DNA of 10,776 nt from Conidiobolus incongruus B7586 (GCA_000697335.1 JNEM01014985.1:1-10776); one strand, 5' to 3'. Positions 1-9,832 are shown, numbered from the stretch's first letter. A program made the numbers and translations. The notes: generated by a model from the letters alone, not told the origin.

Positions 1-131
1 GATAAGTTATATATTTATATGTTATTAAGATAGAGGGATATATTTAACAATATATAACCTTTTTTTTCTCTTTTTGCTATTATTTTATATAATAATTTAT
101 AAATATATTAAATTCTTTTATTAGTATTATT

Positions 132-1144
132 ATGTTTAGATTTTAATATATAAAAATTTTTTTATATATTCATTAGCTTTTTAAAGAAAATAAATCAACT
201 GATGATATTATTCAAAATATTAATATCAACTAATTTATTATAATCATAATTACTTAAAATAACAATAAAAACATATTTAAATTTAAATTTAAATTTTTTA
301 AAATTCTTGATAAATATAATAAGATATATCCTTTTAAGTCAGCTAATATAAGTAAGTATAGTATTATTATAGAAATATAACTGGAATTATAAGATTATAC
401 CAGAATATTAGCTAATATTAGTATTATTATATTTATTTTATATTAATATAAATATCACTTATATTTTAAGAAAAAACATCTTTACCAAAAAAATTTTATT
501 ATAAAATTAAATAAGAATTTAAATATAATTATAAATATTAGACTAAAACTAATTATATTAAAGCTATTTAATTTGATAAAATAAAAAATCTTAGTAATTT
601 TAAATAAAAAACTTAATATCTTAAAAAGAATAAAAAAATACTTTAAAACCATTATAATAATTTTACCTAAAAATCTAATGATTAATTAAATATTATTTGG
701 GGATATAGATTGTTTTTAGGTATAAACTATCTATATAGAATTAAAAATGAAATTAATGTCAAAATATATTAAAATATTTCAAAAAATAAATTAAAAGAAT
801 TTTTTAAATAATATAAATTTAAAAAATTTAATGTTATTTTTTAATAAAATAATATCACTTGTTATATTATAGTTTTCACTACCAAATAACTTAAAAATAA
901 TAATATAACAGTTATAAAATGATTTCTTCAATCTTTTAATTTCAATCTAATTAAATGTTTTTATAATTAATTAAAAAATATTATTAAAATTTGCTCCCTA
1001 ATAAAAGTTTTAAATCAATTTTAAAAAAAATATTTAAAAAGCATAAAACAAGATTAACCTTTTTTAATATAATTAATTAGTTTACTTTATACCTTATAAA
1101 CTTAAAAAAGTTACAAAAGTTATAGTTAACTATATTAAGTTTTA
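132..1144 (+). pseudogene. Tc1-type transposase remnant (copy A)
   Basis: In an active relative this gene would encode the DDE transposase that cuts the element out and joins it to a TA site. The ATG at 132-134 lines up with the ATG of copy B (8648 to 8646 on the - strand). The downstream DNA stays alignable with copy B: the N-terminal DNA-binding part near 185-330, the middle near 370-700 and the C-terminal part near 850-1140. No frame stays open for more than a short distance, and stops are frequent in all three frames. Length matches copy B (about 340 codons). It certainly makes no transposase. Identification rests on nucleotide similarity to copy B, because the catalytic motifs are too eroded here to read on their own. 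The exact 3' end is approximate. Confidence 0.7.
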
Positions 1145-1166
1145 ATTTTTATCATCAAAAACCTAT

Positions 1167-1204
1167 AAATTAATAACTTATTATATGTAAAATTTAAGGA
1201 TTAA
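1167..1204 (+). repeat. Right terminal inverted repeat of Tc1 copy A
   Basis: Read on the - strand from 1206 inward, this is the same ~45-base terminal sequence as both ends of copy B and the fragment at 1281-1337. After the TA come an AT-rich outer part and then an AAGTTAT/GAGTTAT-type core. All four ends align over 32 bases without gaps, although they differ at many positions, mostly as transitions. Confidence 0.65.
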
Positions 1205-1260
1205 TATCTATTACCAATAAGTATTTTAATATATAAGTTATTTTTATAATATTATTAGAT

Positions 1261-1279
1261 CTGTCTCTTATACACATCT
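1261..1279. other. Tn5/Nextera mosaic-end adapter (library artefact)
   Basis: CTGTCTCTTATACACATCT is an exact 19/19 match to the engineered Tn5 mosaic end used in Nextera-type tagmentation kits. Seven of its 19 bases are G or C, in a window where G+C is about 15%. A perfect chance match is very unlikely. It should be read as adapter left in the assembly. Only one mosaic end is present, not the back-to-back pair of a complete mate-pair junction adapter. The sequences on its two sides may therefore not be neighbours in the genome. Confidence 0.95.
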
Positions 1280-1280
1280 A

Positions 1281-1337
1281 TATAAATCTTTAAATTTTAC
1301 CTATGGTGAGTTATAAATGTATAGGTTTTTGATGATT
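1281..1337 (-). repeat. Orphan Tc1-family terminal repeat next to the adapter
   Basis: A third copy of the Tc1 end begins with TA one base after the adapter and aligns without gaps, over 32 bases, with the ends of copies A and B. Its inner part (1320-1336) is an exact 17-base reverse complement of 1151-1167 inside the right end of copy A. It therefore looks like the right end of another copy in opposite orientation, cut off near 1337 where LTR-like sequence starts. It keeps several C and G bases where copy A has T and A, so it is a less mutated copy. No transposase body follows it. Confidence 0.65.
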
Positions 1338-1341
1338 TATG

Positions 1342-1690
1342 ATTTTAAAAAATAAGTTATAATTTATAAATTAACATGAATATATAACTTTGAATATAAT
1401 TATTATAATAAAAATATTTTTTTTTATCATAAATCTATTGAATTATTTGATTTTTTAAATTATTATTTATTAATAAATTATTAAATTAAGAATTAAGATA
1501 ATATTAAATCTTTATAATGTTAATTAACGATATTATAGATATTTGAAATTTATAAGATATTTATTTTATTAATATTTATCCCTACCTTTAATATATCTAT
1601 TATATTTAATATTTAACATTTCTACTTAATCTTTAATATTAAAAAACAGATTATTATTCATAATAGTGATATTTATAAGATATAATAAGA
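1342..1690 (+). repeat. 5' LTR of the Ty3/gypsy element
   Basis: This matches the right-hand repeat with nearly constant offset (about 9,084 to 9,086 bases). Clear anchors are GTTAT at 1356 and 10440, the block at about 1535-1600 against 10620-10685, and CTTAATCTTT at 1625 and 10711. Several differences between the copies are C/T changes, as RIP produces. The left border is uncertain because the orphan Tc1 end abuts it, and the right border is unknown because the partner runs off the window. No primer binding site could be recognised downstream. Confidence 0.7.
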
Positions 1691-4600
1691 TTACCTTAAA
1701 GTTTAAATTTAAATCAGCTTTTAATAACTAAACTAATATTAATATTAGAATTCCTATCTTATTTAATTAATTATAAATAAATTAAAAAGATTATAATAAA
1801 TTAATTCTAAAAAACTTGACTAAACTTTTTTAAGAATAATTTTCATCTTTTATATCTTTAACTTATAGTTAAAATATATTTAAAGCTTTTATAAAGAATA
1901 AAAATAACAAAACTCTTAGTAATTGAAGAAAATAACTAGACCTTAAAATAAATATTGAGCTTTTTCCTTTGTTCCATTAAAATTTAACCTTTATAAGAAA
2001 TCCTTAATAAGTTTATATAATCCTATAATACCTAATAAATGAGAGTTATTAAGTTATATATAATATTAACCTTTAAACTAATAAATTAAAAAAGTTTTTA
2101 ATAAAAGTTAAAAAACAAAAGGACTAGTTAATTAATATTAGTTAAATAGTCTATAATATAATAGTTCTAATATATAATATTATATTAAAAACTATGTTTA
2201 AACTTTTAACCCACTAGTAAAATTATATTGAATAATTTATTTATTAAAATTTATAATCAATTTAAAAATAATTTTTTAAATCAAAACTATTATTTTAATA
2301 ATAATTACTAAAAAGTATTATCAAACTATTATATTAAAGTAATTTGATAAAATAACAAAAATATAAAGCAAATTTATTATCATTGATTAAAAATAATATA
2401 GTAAATTAAATACTTATCAAATATCCCTTTAAAAGACAAAATTTTAGATAAAATCAAATATTAAATGATAAGTATGTTAATAATTTATATGATACTTTTA
2501 AATACTTTCTTTCATTATAAAGTGTTAGTAATAATTAAAAAAGTTAAAACAAGCTATAAAGCAATTATTAAGAAAATTAGTTATTAAGTTTAATAAGTCT
2601 TTTTAATAAATTTAATAAAAAGATCTTATAAAAAAATGGTAGAAATCAATAATATCTTAAAATAAACTAAACTTCTCCATTAACTTTAATTTTCCTTTTA
2701 TTTTTTAATTAAAGAATTAAATTAAAGAAACTAGTTACTATAGATAATTTAGAAAATAAGAGATTATTAAATGATATTTTTTTATTAATAACTTTAGATA
2801 ATATTTTAAACCCTATAGCATATATAAAATTTGCTTAAATTATAGATAAGATAAAACAAAATAAATTAGAATACCTAGCAATAAATTTTATAAATATTAA
2901 ACAACTATTTATTATTTAACAAAAAAACTATTAAAAAAAGAGAATTAGTTATAAAACCCTTAAACCTATTAATTTTAGAATAATAAAACAGATATAACTA
3001 AAGAAAATTACTGAAGCAAAAATATTAGTTATCTAACAAGCTATAACCTCTATTAAACTAGTTTTTATAAAAATAAACTCAAATCCTCTTAATTTTCAAA
3101 TTTGATTAAATTATAAATAATTTGTTAAAATATTTAAAATACCATTAAGATAAAAGAAATACAATTTATTATATTTAAACTAGGAAAATATTAAATTCAA
3201 GGAAAGAATTTAACAAAGGGTTTTAAAAATCCTTAATCTATCATTAAAATTAAACAATAAGATTCATAACAAATAATTGAATAAAATATCTTATAGTTTT
3301 AGATAATAATATCTTGCTTATTAAAGTTAGTAAAAAGAATTAAATAATAAACACTATATAATGAAAATTTAATATAATTAAATAAAACTAAATAAAACCT
3401 TATTTAAATAATATTATAAATAATTAAAAGAAGGGCAAATATTATAAACCTGTCTTTAGAAGGTAAACCCTTAAGAAAATCACTTAAAAGATTATAAAGA
3501 CAGAAATTTTAATCGATATTTATAAAGTATTAAATTATTAGTTAAATATTAATTAAAAGTAATAAAAAACTAATTATGTTATTAAATATTTAAAATAAAC
3601 AATTAATATATAAATAACTTATTAATATTATATTTATTTACTTATTAATAACCTAATAATATTTTAAAAAATTGAGTAAGAATAGTTTATTAAAATTAAT
3701 ATATAATTTCTCCCCAAAAAGTCTAAAAGAATAAAAACTAAAATCAAAATAGAATCTCCTATTAATATTTATTTTAATATTAACCTTAATATAAAAAAAC
3801 AAAAGAGTTACAATGGAATTAAAATATTAATTGAAACTTTTATAAAAAATAGTAAATATTTCATTTTCTTAATTATAAACATCACTAATAATTTTACAAT
3901 TATTTTAACAATTACTAAGCTTGTTATTATTAAAATATATTATATTTTGTTTTTTAAAGTTAAAATTATAAAAATAATCTTTTAGCTAGATTAACACTTA
4001 TTAGAAATAAATTTTAAATTCTATCTTAAAATTTATATTCAATTAAAAAAATTATTTAAAAATATTTATAAATTATAAAGATAATATTAATATAATCTTT
4101 AAAAATATAGCAAAAGTTTTAAAAATTGATTATTATAAAATCTTATAATAAGTTACTAAATAATAACTCTCTAAGAAATAAAAAATAAAGTTAAAATTAA
4201 TTTTCTTGTATTTAACATTAAAAGCATTCCCTTTGAGATAAATTTTTAGGTTATTAATTCATCAATTATTTATATTTTACTAGATTATTTATTTTTACAA
4301 AAGGAGTAAATTTTAACTAATTAAGTTATTAATATTTTTATTACTTTGTAAAATAATAAACCTTAATTTTTTTAAGCTATTATTGATTAGAAAAAATACT
4401 ATAATAATAAAATTTAAATTAATCCCATATTAACCTTTTATTAAATAATATTTATAAAAAAAGATATTCTTTGAAAAAAATCTTGAAAAATTGAAATATA
4501 ATATTTTTTTAAGTTTTGATAAAATGAAAATTATAATATATTTATATTATTATATAAATCTGATAATATTCTTTTTTATTAACTTTTTAGTATAAATATT

Positions 4601-4700
4601 ATTAAATTTCTTATCCTATTAATTATTGATATATATACTCTAAAAAACTATAGAACTTCTAGAATCTTAGTTTTTTAATTGATTAAAATAGAAAAAAAGA
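1690..4700 (+). pseudogene. Gag/protease side of the Ty3/gypsy fossil (unresolved)
   Basis: This 3 kb lies between the 5' LTR and the recognisable reverse transcriptase, where gag and protease sit in this family. The sequence is very A+T-rich, broken throughout, and shows no capsid or protease motif I can name. A short, slightly more G+C-rich patch near 3405-3460 could be the place of a gag zinc-knuckle, but this is weak. The assignment rests on position and not on sequence. Other inserted elements could be hidden here. Confidence 0.4.
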
Positions 4701-4739
4701 TAAAAATTACTTTTTGAATGGAAAATTATTGAGGATATT

Positions 4740-5330
4740 AATTTTTAATATAGTTTTAAGATAGCTATTATATTAAAGAAAAATAAAAGAATAAGAATAT
4801 ATGTGAATTTTACCTTAATTAATACAATCATTATTTAAAAGCTTTATTCTCTATTATTAGTTTAAAACCTATTAGATTAATTATAATAAAAAGTTATTTT
4901 CCTATTTTTTAATCAGTTTTTAAATTATTATTAAATTAAAATAAAGAAAAAAGTTAATTATAAAATTATTTTTAATATTATATAAAACTGATATTAATAT
5001 AACTAAATTTTAATTTACTTTGTTAATATCTTAATTTTAATTCAATAATTTATAAATAAAATCTTTTATGAATATATTATATATTAATTATTTATCTATT
5101 TAAATGATATTTTTATCTTTTCAGAAATAGTTAAGCAATATTTATTATACTTAAGAAAAATATTTGAAGTATTATAATAATATAAATTATATATTAATAT
5201 AAAGAAATATATTTTCAGCTTTTATTAAATTAAATACCTAGGTTATTACATATCTAAAGATATAACTATACTTAATGAACTTAATATTACAAAGATTAAA
5301 AATTTAAGCTTTTTGATTAATATGACTAAG
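4740..5330 (+). pseudogene. Reverse transcriptase region of the Ty3/gypsy fossil
   Basis: This region once encoded the polymerase that copies element RNA into DNA. The active-site neighbourhood is still legible around 5085-5125, with a Y-L-x-D motif (5097-5108) followed by a hydrophobic strand and serine, the usual Ty3/gypsy pattern. Just upstream (about 5040-5095) is the region that precedes the active-site strand in this family. Just downstream (5130-5300) are the leucine-rich stretch and the G-Y-x-I-S-type segment of the thumb. It is heavily broken and not functional. Family assignment is by recognition of these motifs in order. Confidence 0.8.
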
Positions 5331-5509
5331 TTTAATTTTTTTGAAAGATATTAATAATTATAAAGGATTTATAAAGAGTTATTTTTATATAACTTATCTT
5401 TTAATTAAATTAACTTAGAAAAACATCCCTTAAGTTTAAATATAAAAATAAAATATATCTTATAATAGATTAAAAAAAACTTATCTTTTTTAATATTATA
5501 TATCTTAAG

Positions 5510-5800
5510 AATTAACTATTTATTTATTTTTACTACAGATATTTTAAATTATATGGTAAAAGTTGTTTTAATTTAATATAATGGTAATCACAAAAAATAT
5601 CTTATAAAATATTAATTAAAATAATTCTCACCAGCTTAAGAAAAATATAATTTTATTATAAACAAGAGTTTAACTATTATCTTTATTGTTTAACGATTTT
5701 ATTATTATCTAATAAATTAAATATTTTATATCATTATAAAACACTAACTTGCTAAGTTTTTCCTGGTAAGTTTTAATTTATCCACTTAATAAACTTATTA
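5510..5800 (+). pseudogene. RNase H region of the Ty3/gypsy fossil
   Basis: About 200 bases after the reverse transcriptase comes the segment expected for the RNase H domain, which removes the RNA strand during reverse transcription. Visible family marks are a threonine-threonine-aspartate start near 5525-5545, an S-P-A motif near 5630, and the spacing to the following conserved block near 5690-5750. It is broken at several points. Position directly behind the reverse transcriptase and before the integrase supports the Ty3/gypsy order. Confidence 0.75.
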
Positions 5801-6149
5801 GATAGTAAAGCTTTTAGGTTATAATTATATTATAATATATAAGGAAAACAAAAAATACATTAATATTGACTTTTTTGATGAGATTAATATAAACATATAT
5901 TTAATTTAATTCTATAAAAAGTATTTAATCGTAAATAAAAAAATATAAACCTTATTTAAAGAAAATATTTAATTATTTCTAATTTCTTATAAAATAACTG
6001 AAATATAATAGAATTTATGCTAAATATAAAATAATTATAAACTATTTTGCTTGAAATAAGCAATTAGTTTTTGATCAATATTAACTTAATAATTGATTAT
6101 ATAAAATTATCATTAAAATTTCTAAAAAAAAGAGAAGATAAAGATCACT

Positions 6150-7070
6150 AATTTAGAAGATAAATATTACAGTTATAAAGTTACTTATAAGAAATTTTAA
6201 CCTTATTATTAATAGCTTAAATAAGTTACATAACTTAAGAACTTTATTTAAATATATAAAATTTATTAATAATTCAAATACTATGTTTTAAAAGATCTTA
6301 TACAAATTATAAAACCTTTTAGTTAAATCTTTAATTACTATCATTTAAAATACATTAACTTGTTTAAATTAATTATAAAAGGATAAAAATATATTTTAAT
6401 AATATTTAAGAATATAACCTAATAGATAATTATAACCTTAACTAAAGAATATATAGCATTTATTGCTATTAAATATTTTTATTATATGATGATCAATATT
6501 TATGTTTTTTAAAAAAAAATAGTAATTAAATTTAATATTATTATATAAAAGATTTCAAATAGTTACAAAATATTTTAATAATATATTATATTAAAATAAT
6601 AACTTATTATCTTTAATTAATAATAAAATAAAATATTTAATCAAACACTAATTGAATCTTTTATTAAATAATATATAGAAACTAAGTTTTCCTAGGATAA
6701 AAAAATCTCTTAGGTAATTTATAATTATTATACAAAGGTTTGCTATATTATAAAATATATATCTTTTTATTTGATATTTAATAATATACTTAAAAAACTT
6801 TTATTAATATAATTAAAACTTATCTTAATTGAAAAATATTATATTAAGGTTGAAAAGCTAAAAAATCTCTATTATATTTATACTTTTCTTTTTAAGAAAC
6901 AAGAGCTATAATAATATCTTAAACTTTTAAAAAAAAGTTTAAAACAGATTAATAGTGATATTTAATTAATCTTCATAAACTTTAAAAGAGTTAATTTAAG
7001 TTATTATCTAAAAAATTTTTAGGTTATATAATATTAATATAGAAATTAAATAATGGCACAATTTTAAGAT
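6150..7070 (+). pseudogene. Integrase region of the Ty3/gypsy fossil
   Basis: This region once encoded the integrase that joins element DNA to the host chromosome. The catalytic-core part is recognisable from its order of segments at about 6370-6760, including the aromatic Y-N-Y type segment near 6715-6735. The 6950-7066 stretch resembles the C-terminal GPY/F module of this integrase family. The zinc-binding N-terminal part before 6370 is not clearly legible. No chromodomain could be identified after the module. It is heavily broken. Placement downstream of RNase H separates this element from copia-type elements. Confidence 0.7.
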
Positions 7071-7077
7071 TAAAATT

Positions 7078-7097
7078 AAATAAATAAATAAATAAAT
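7078..7097. repeat. (AAAT)5 microsatellite
   Basis: Five exact tandem copies of AAAT sit just after the integrase remnant. In DNA this rich in A+T such a run can arise by slippage and needs no special explanation. Confidence 0.9.
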
Positions 7098-7134
7098 TTT
7101 ATATAAAGATTAATGAAAAATATAAAATTAATAG

Positions 7135-7430
7135 CCTCATTTATTATTAATAATTCTTTTCTATACTTTTAATAAGCTCCTAATATCTATAAATAGTTTT
7201 TTTTATTAAAGACTGAAATTTGATTTTTTATAAACTAATTTAATTTGTTTGCAGGAATTTTTTTTCTTTCAAGATGTTTTTTTAATTATCTAAAACAATT
7301 ATAGTTACATGGGTTAAAATCAGGTGAATATACTAGATATGGTAACTTTGTCTAATTTTTTTTATATAAAAAATCTTTTATATTTTTAATTTTATATATA
7401 CACTAGCATTCAAAAATAGGTCATAAAATT
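7135..7430 (-). pseudogene. Mariner-like (IS630/Tc1/mariner) transposase C-terminal fragment
   Basis: Read on the - strand, 7345 to 7304 encodes L-P-Y-L-V-Y-S-P-D-F-N-P-C-N-Y, which resembles the conserved Y-S-P-D-x-N/A-P segment before the last catalytic residue in IS630/Tc1/mariner (DDE_3-type) transposases. Upstream, near 7410-7401, an N-A-S segment sits where the second catalytic D-N-A-S motif is expected. Downstream, an L-K-K-H-L stretch follows, as in mariner proteins. The residue at the last catalytic place reads Asn, and stops are present. It is a different protein from Tc1 copy B, whose equivalent motif is S-P-N-L-N-L-I-E. No terminal repeats or N-terminal half were found, so only a tail remains. 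The Tc1 insertion at 7567 may have split it, but no continuation was recognised beyond 8800. Confidence 0.5.
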
Positions 7431-7566
7431 AAAAATATATACATTTTTATTAATATCTCAATCAATTCTAATTTAAATAAACTTATATTAAATTATATAA
7501 TAATATATATTTTTTATTTATAATATAATATATATAGTTAAATTTAATTAATTATTAATTGATATA

Positions 7567-7612
7567 TTAACACTAAAAGTATACTTAAGATAAGTTATAA
7601 ATTTGCAAGTTT
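7567..7612. repeat. Left terminal inverted repeat of Tc1 copy B
   Basis: The inner part, 7589-7612, pairs with 8754-8777 at 22 of 24 positions. The outer part, 7567-7588, is more diverged. This is the 3' end of the element relative to its transposase. Confidence 0.8.
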
Positions 7613-7629
7613 TAGTATTGATAGAAAAA

Positions 7630-8648
7630 TTAATATCTAGTATATTTATCTTTTGCTTTTCTAACTTCTTTAAGTTTGTGAGATATAGAGTTAATTAGCT
7701 TCTTACATTAAGTGAGTCTAATATTATTCCAAGCTTCTTAAATATACTCCTAAAATTAATCTAAATTTTTTACTGGAGGGAAAACTTTAATTGATTTTTT
7801 TAGTTAATCCTAAAGATATTCAATTAGGTTAAGATTAGGAGATTGAAGAGGCTATTTTATAATAGTTATTTTGTTATTTTTAAGCCATTTGATAGTAGAA
7901 TTTATAGTATAACAATGTATATTATCTTGTTGGAAAATAATATTTGATTTTTTTAATCTATACCACTCAATAGTTTTTTTCAATTTATTATTTAAAATAC
8001 TTTAGTATATTTTAGTGTTAATTCCCCCATCAACCCTATAAAAATACCCTACACCTGAAGATAACATACATCCCTAAATTATAATTAACCTACTATTATA
8101 TTTTTAGGTTATAATAACATAATGGTTATAAAGTGGTTTTTTTTATCTTTTTTGAAATATTTAACTTTTTTATTAAATTTATTAAAATATATCTTTGTTT
8201 TATTAGATTAAATAACCTTACTCTAGTTAGTTTTAGTTTATTGTTAGTGTTGACATTTAAACTCCTACTTAACTTTGTAGTGGGACTTTTTTAGTTAGGG
8301 GTGTTTTTTCTTAAAATGTAAATGATATCTATTCTAATGTAAAGTATATATAATAGTATTAGTATTAACTAATATTCCTGTATAGTCTTGTAATTTTTGT
8401 TGTACTTTTATAGTAATATTACACTTACCTGTACTAACTAATCTACAAATATACTTTTCATTATATTTATCTATAATTTTAACACACTTAAGTTTTGGTT
8501 TAGGTGTTTCTTTAGCATTGTTCTTAATAACTTTAACTATAGTAGATTAGCTAACACTAGTAATTCTAACAATCTCATGAGTTGATTTATTTTTATTATA
8601 AAGTTAATTAATATGTAAGTGAACTTTTTTAAAGAGAGATTTAAGCAT
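7630..8648 (-). pseudogene. Tc1-type DD34E transposase, inactivated (copy B)
   Basis: The gene would encode a cut-and-paste transposase acting on the element's own ends. It starts at the ATG at 8648-8646 and ends at a stop at 7632-7630. The span of 1,019 bases is about 340 codons, the usual Tc1 size, and is not a multiple of three. The frame changes in the middle (around 8050-8110). Visible motifs are Q-Q-D-N-I-H (about 7935-7913) and S-P-N-L-N-L-I-E (about 7845-7816), with 34 residues between D and E, the Tc1-type spacing. The first catalytic position, near 8207-8193, reads S-N-K-T where S-D-E-T is usual; both changes are G to A. There are roughly eighteen in-frame stops, many where the family has tryptophan or glutamine, which fits C-to-T change on both strands. 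It cannot make active enzyme. Confidence 0.85.
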
Positions 8649-8753
8649 TGTAATATTAGTTTTAAAATATTAGCTTAATAGTTTTATAATATATATAATA
8701 CAACAAAAAAAAAGATATATATAAGTTTTGTTATTTATAGCCCTTTAACTTAT

Positions 8754-8799
8754 AAACTTGCAAACTTATAACTCATCTTGGTTAAATTTTAGGTTTTGA
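8754..8799. repeat. Right terminal inverted repeat of Tc1 copy B
   Basis: This is the partner of 7567-7612 and lies at the 5' end relative to the transposase. The reverse complement of its inner part reads GATGAGTTATAAGTTTGCAA, and the same core is seen at the other Tc1 ends in the window. About 105 bases of A+T-rich leader separate it from the transposase ATG. Confidence 0.8.
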
Positions 8800-8801
8800 T
8801 A

Positions 8802-9558
8802 TATTAACCAATAGCTAATGTAATATAATCAAATATAGTTAGTTATAATCAATCAATATAGGTAAATTATATATTTTAATTTAAATTTATTTAATTAGGA
8901 ATTATTTAAGATATAAGTAAATATTTAAGTAATTTTAATTTTATAACTTATTTTTATAGGTTAGTATATTATAATTATAATGCAAAATAATAAGTGTTTT
9001 TGATTTATATTAAGAACACTTTTTAAAAATTATTTTATTTAAAAAGATAATATATAACTTACTATTTATTAATTTTCCTTGAGATATAAATTAAAGAAAC
9101 TAAATAATATTATAATCTATTATAATAATAACATTTATTTATATTCTAATTACTTATTCATTAGAATTTATAAAAGGAATTAATTTAGCCTAACCTAATA
9201 TCTTGTTTTATTTTTAGATAAAGGATTATATAAAAAAATCTAAGATTTATCAATTATAAGTATTTGCTGTAAAAACCTTTGTTTTTAGCTATATCTTAAT
9301 AAGTTTAGTTAAGCTATAGCTATTTTAGTTTTTTTTAGCCTTCTTTTATATTATGAGATATTTATTTTATATTTTTATTAATTAATCCAAATTAAAATTT
9401 AAGTAAATATAACATGCATATATAATTAATATTAAATTACTTTAATAGTATTTTAACATAAATAAAAGGGTATTTCTTCATATATTTTTTTACTTTATTA
9501 GTAGGTAAAAAAATAATAATAGAAATTAGTCTTTTAAATTTAATAAATTTTAAATAAT
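8802..9558. other. Gene-free A+T-rich stretch, probably decayed retroelement or unrelated repeat
   Basis: No protein, RNA gene or terminal repeat could be recognised on either strand. It lies after the Tc1 insertion and before the 3' LTR, so it could be the non-coding 3' part of the Ty3/gypsy element. It is longer than expected for that, so it may contain further unrecognised insertions. One clear inverted repeat (9286-9322) lies in it. Confidence 0.5.
9286..9322. repeat. Short hairpin-forming inverted repeat
   Basis: TAGCTATATCTTAA (9286-9299) and TTAAGCTATAGCTA (9309-9322) pair at 13 of 14 positions around a 9-base loop. The arms hold several G:C pairs, which makes the match less trivial than a plain A/T palindrome. 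It is not followed by a T run positioned like a bacterial terminator, and no flanking gene gives it a role. It may be a relic of a small element. Confidence 0.5.
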
Positions 9559-9790
9559 ATCCACTCCAGCTTTAAAATGACAAATTTAGTGATATATGGT
9601 GGTTTTAAATAAAACACTATCTCCATAAGCAATTTGCAAGTTTTAGATGATTTTAGAGGGTTTATGGTTAAGTTTTAAAAATACAAAAATAAAAGTTTTT
9701 TGAACAATCATGTTTGAATTTAAGGAAGATTAAATTTAAATATATATTTTAAAATCAAAACATTTTAATAAAAAATTTATTAAAATTAAA

Positions 9791-9806
9791 TATATATATA
9801 TATATA
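9791..9806. repeat. (TA)8 microsatellite
   Basis: This is an exact run of eight TA units inside the possible MITE. It is paired with a second run of equal length at 9833-9848, 26 bases further on. Confidence 0.9.
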
Positions 9807-9832
9807 GTTTGAAAATATTTATTTTCCTATAT

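Larger units (their letters stand above)
1..1206 (+). mobile_element. Tc1-type DNA transposon, copy A, degraded, left end cut by window edge
   Basis: This stretch aligns along its whole length with the reverse complement of Tc1 copy B (7567-8799), including the non-coding part between terminal repeat and transposase start. The first bases of the window match copy B's terminal repeat from its 23rd base onward, so about 22 bases of the left end are missing. The right terminal repeat ends at a TA at 1205-1206, the target dinucleotide expected for Tc1/mariner elements. Full length would be about 1.23 kb, normal for fungal Tc1-like elements. It is more A+T-rich and more decayed than copy B, which suggests it is older or has been through more RIP. 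The match to copy B is seen directly; the family name follows from copy B's catalytic motifs. Confidence 0.8.
7567..8799 (-). mobile_element. Tc1-type DNA transposon, copy B, nearly full length
   Basis: This element is 1,233 bases long, with terminal inverted repeats at 7567-7612 and 8754-8799 and a TA directly outside each end (7565-7566, 8800-8801), as expected for a Tc1/mariner target duplication. The inner 24 bases of the repeats match at 22 positions, and both differences are A/G transitions. The outer halves are less alike. The single gene between them points left. Copy B keeps more C and G, including runs such as the CCCCC at about 8025, than the surrounding retroelement. It is probably a later insertion with fewer rounds of RIP. 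Confidence 0.85.

Noticed and set aside
275-296. Tandem ATTTAA units as a possible CRISPR-like or regulatory repeat.
   Set aside because: There are only about three to four adjacent units with no spacers, inside the decayed Tc1 copy A transposase region. This is ordinary low-complexity sequence.
3450-3503. Inverted pair CTGTCTTTA / TAAAGACAG (3450-3458, 3495-3503), first taken as a hairpin or small element.
   Set aside because: Only 9 bases pair around a 36-base loop and nothing extends the match. The shared CTGTCT with the adapter is coincidental.
4740-7070. A Ty1/copia element.
   Set aside because: Reverse transcriptase and RNase H come before integrase, and the motif style is that of Ty3/gypsy. 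Copia elements have integrase first.
7600-9646. The exact 16-base match AATTTGCAAGTTTTAG at 7600-7615 (Tc1 end) and 9631-9646 (inside the possible MITE), suggesting that the MITE derives from the Tc1 family.
   Set aside because: The match stops sharply on both sides and lies about 60 bases inside the MITE, not at its end. In DNA this rich in A+T, several 16-base matches are expected by chance.
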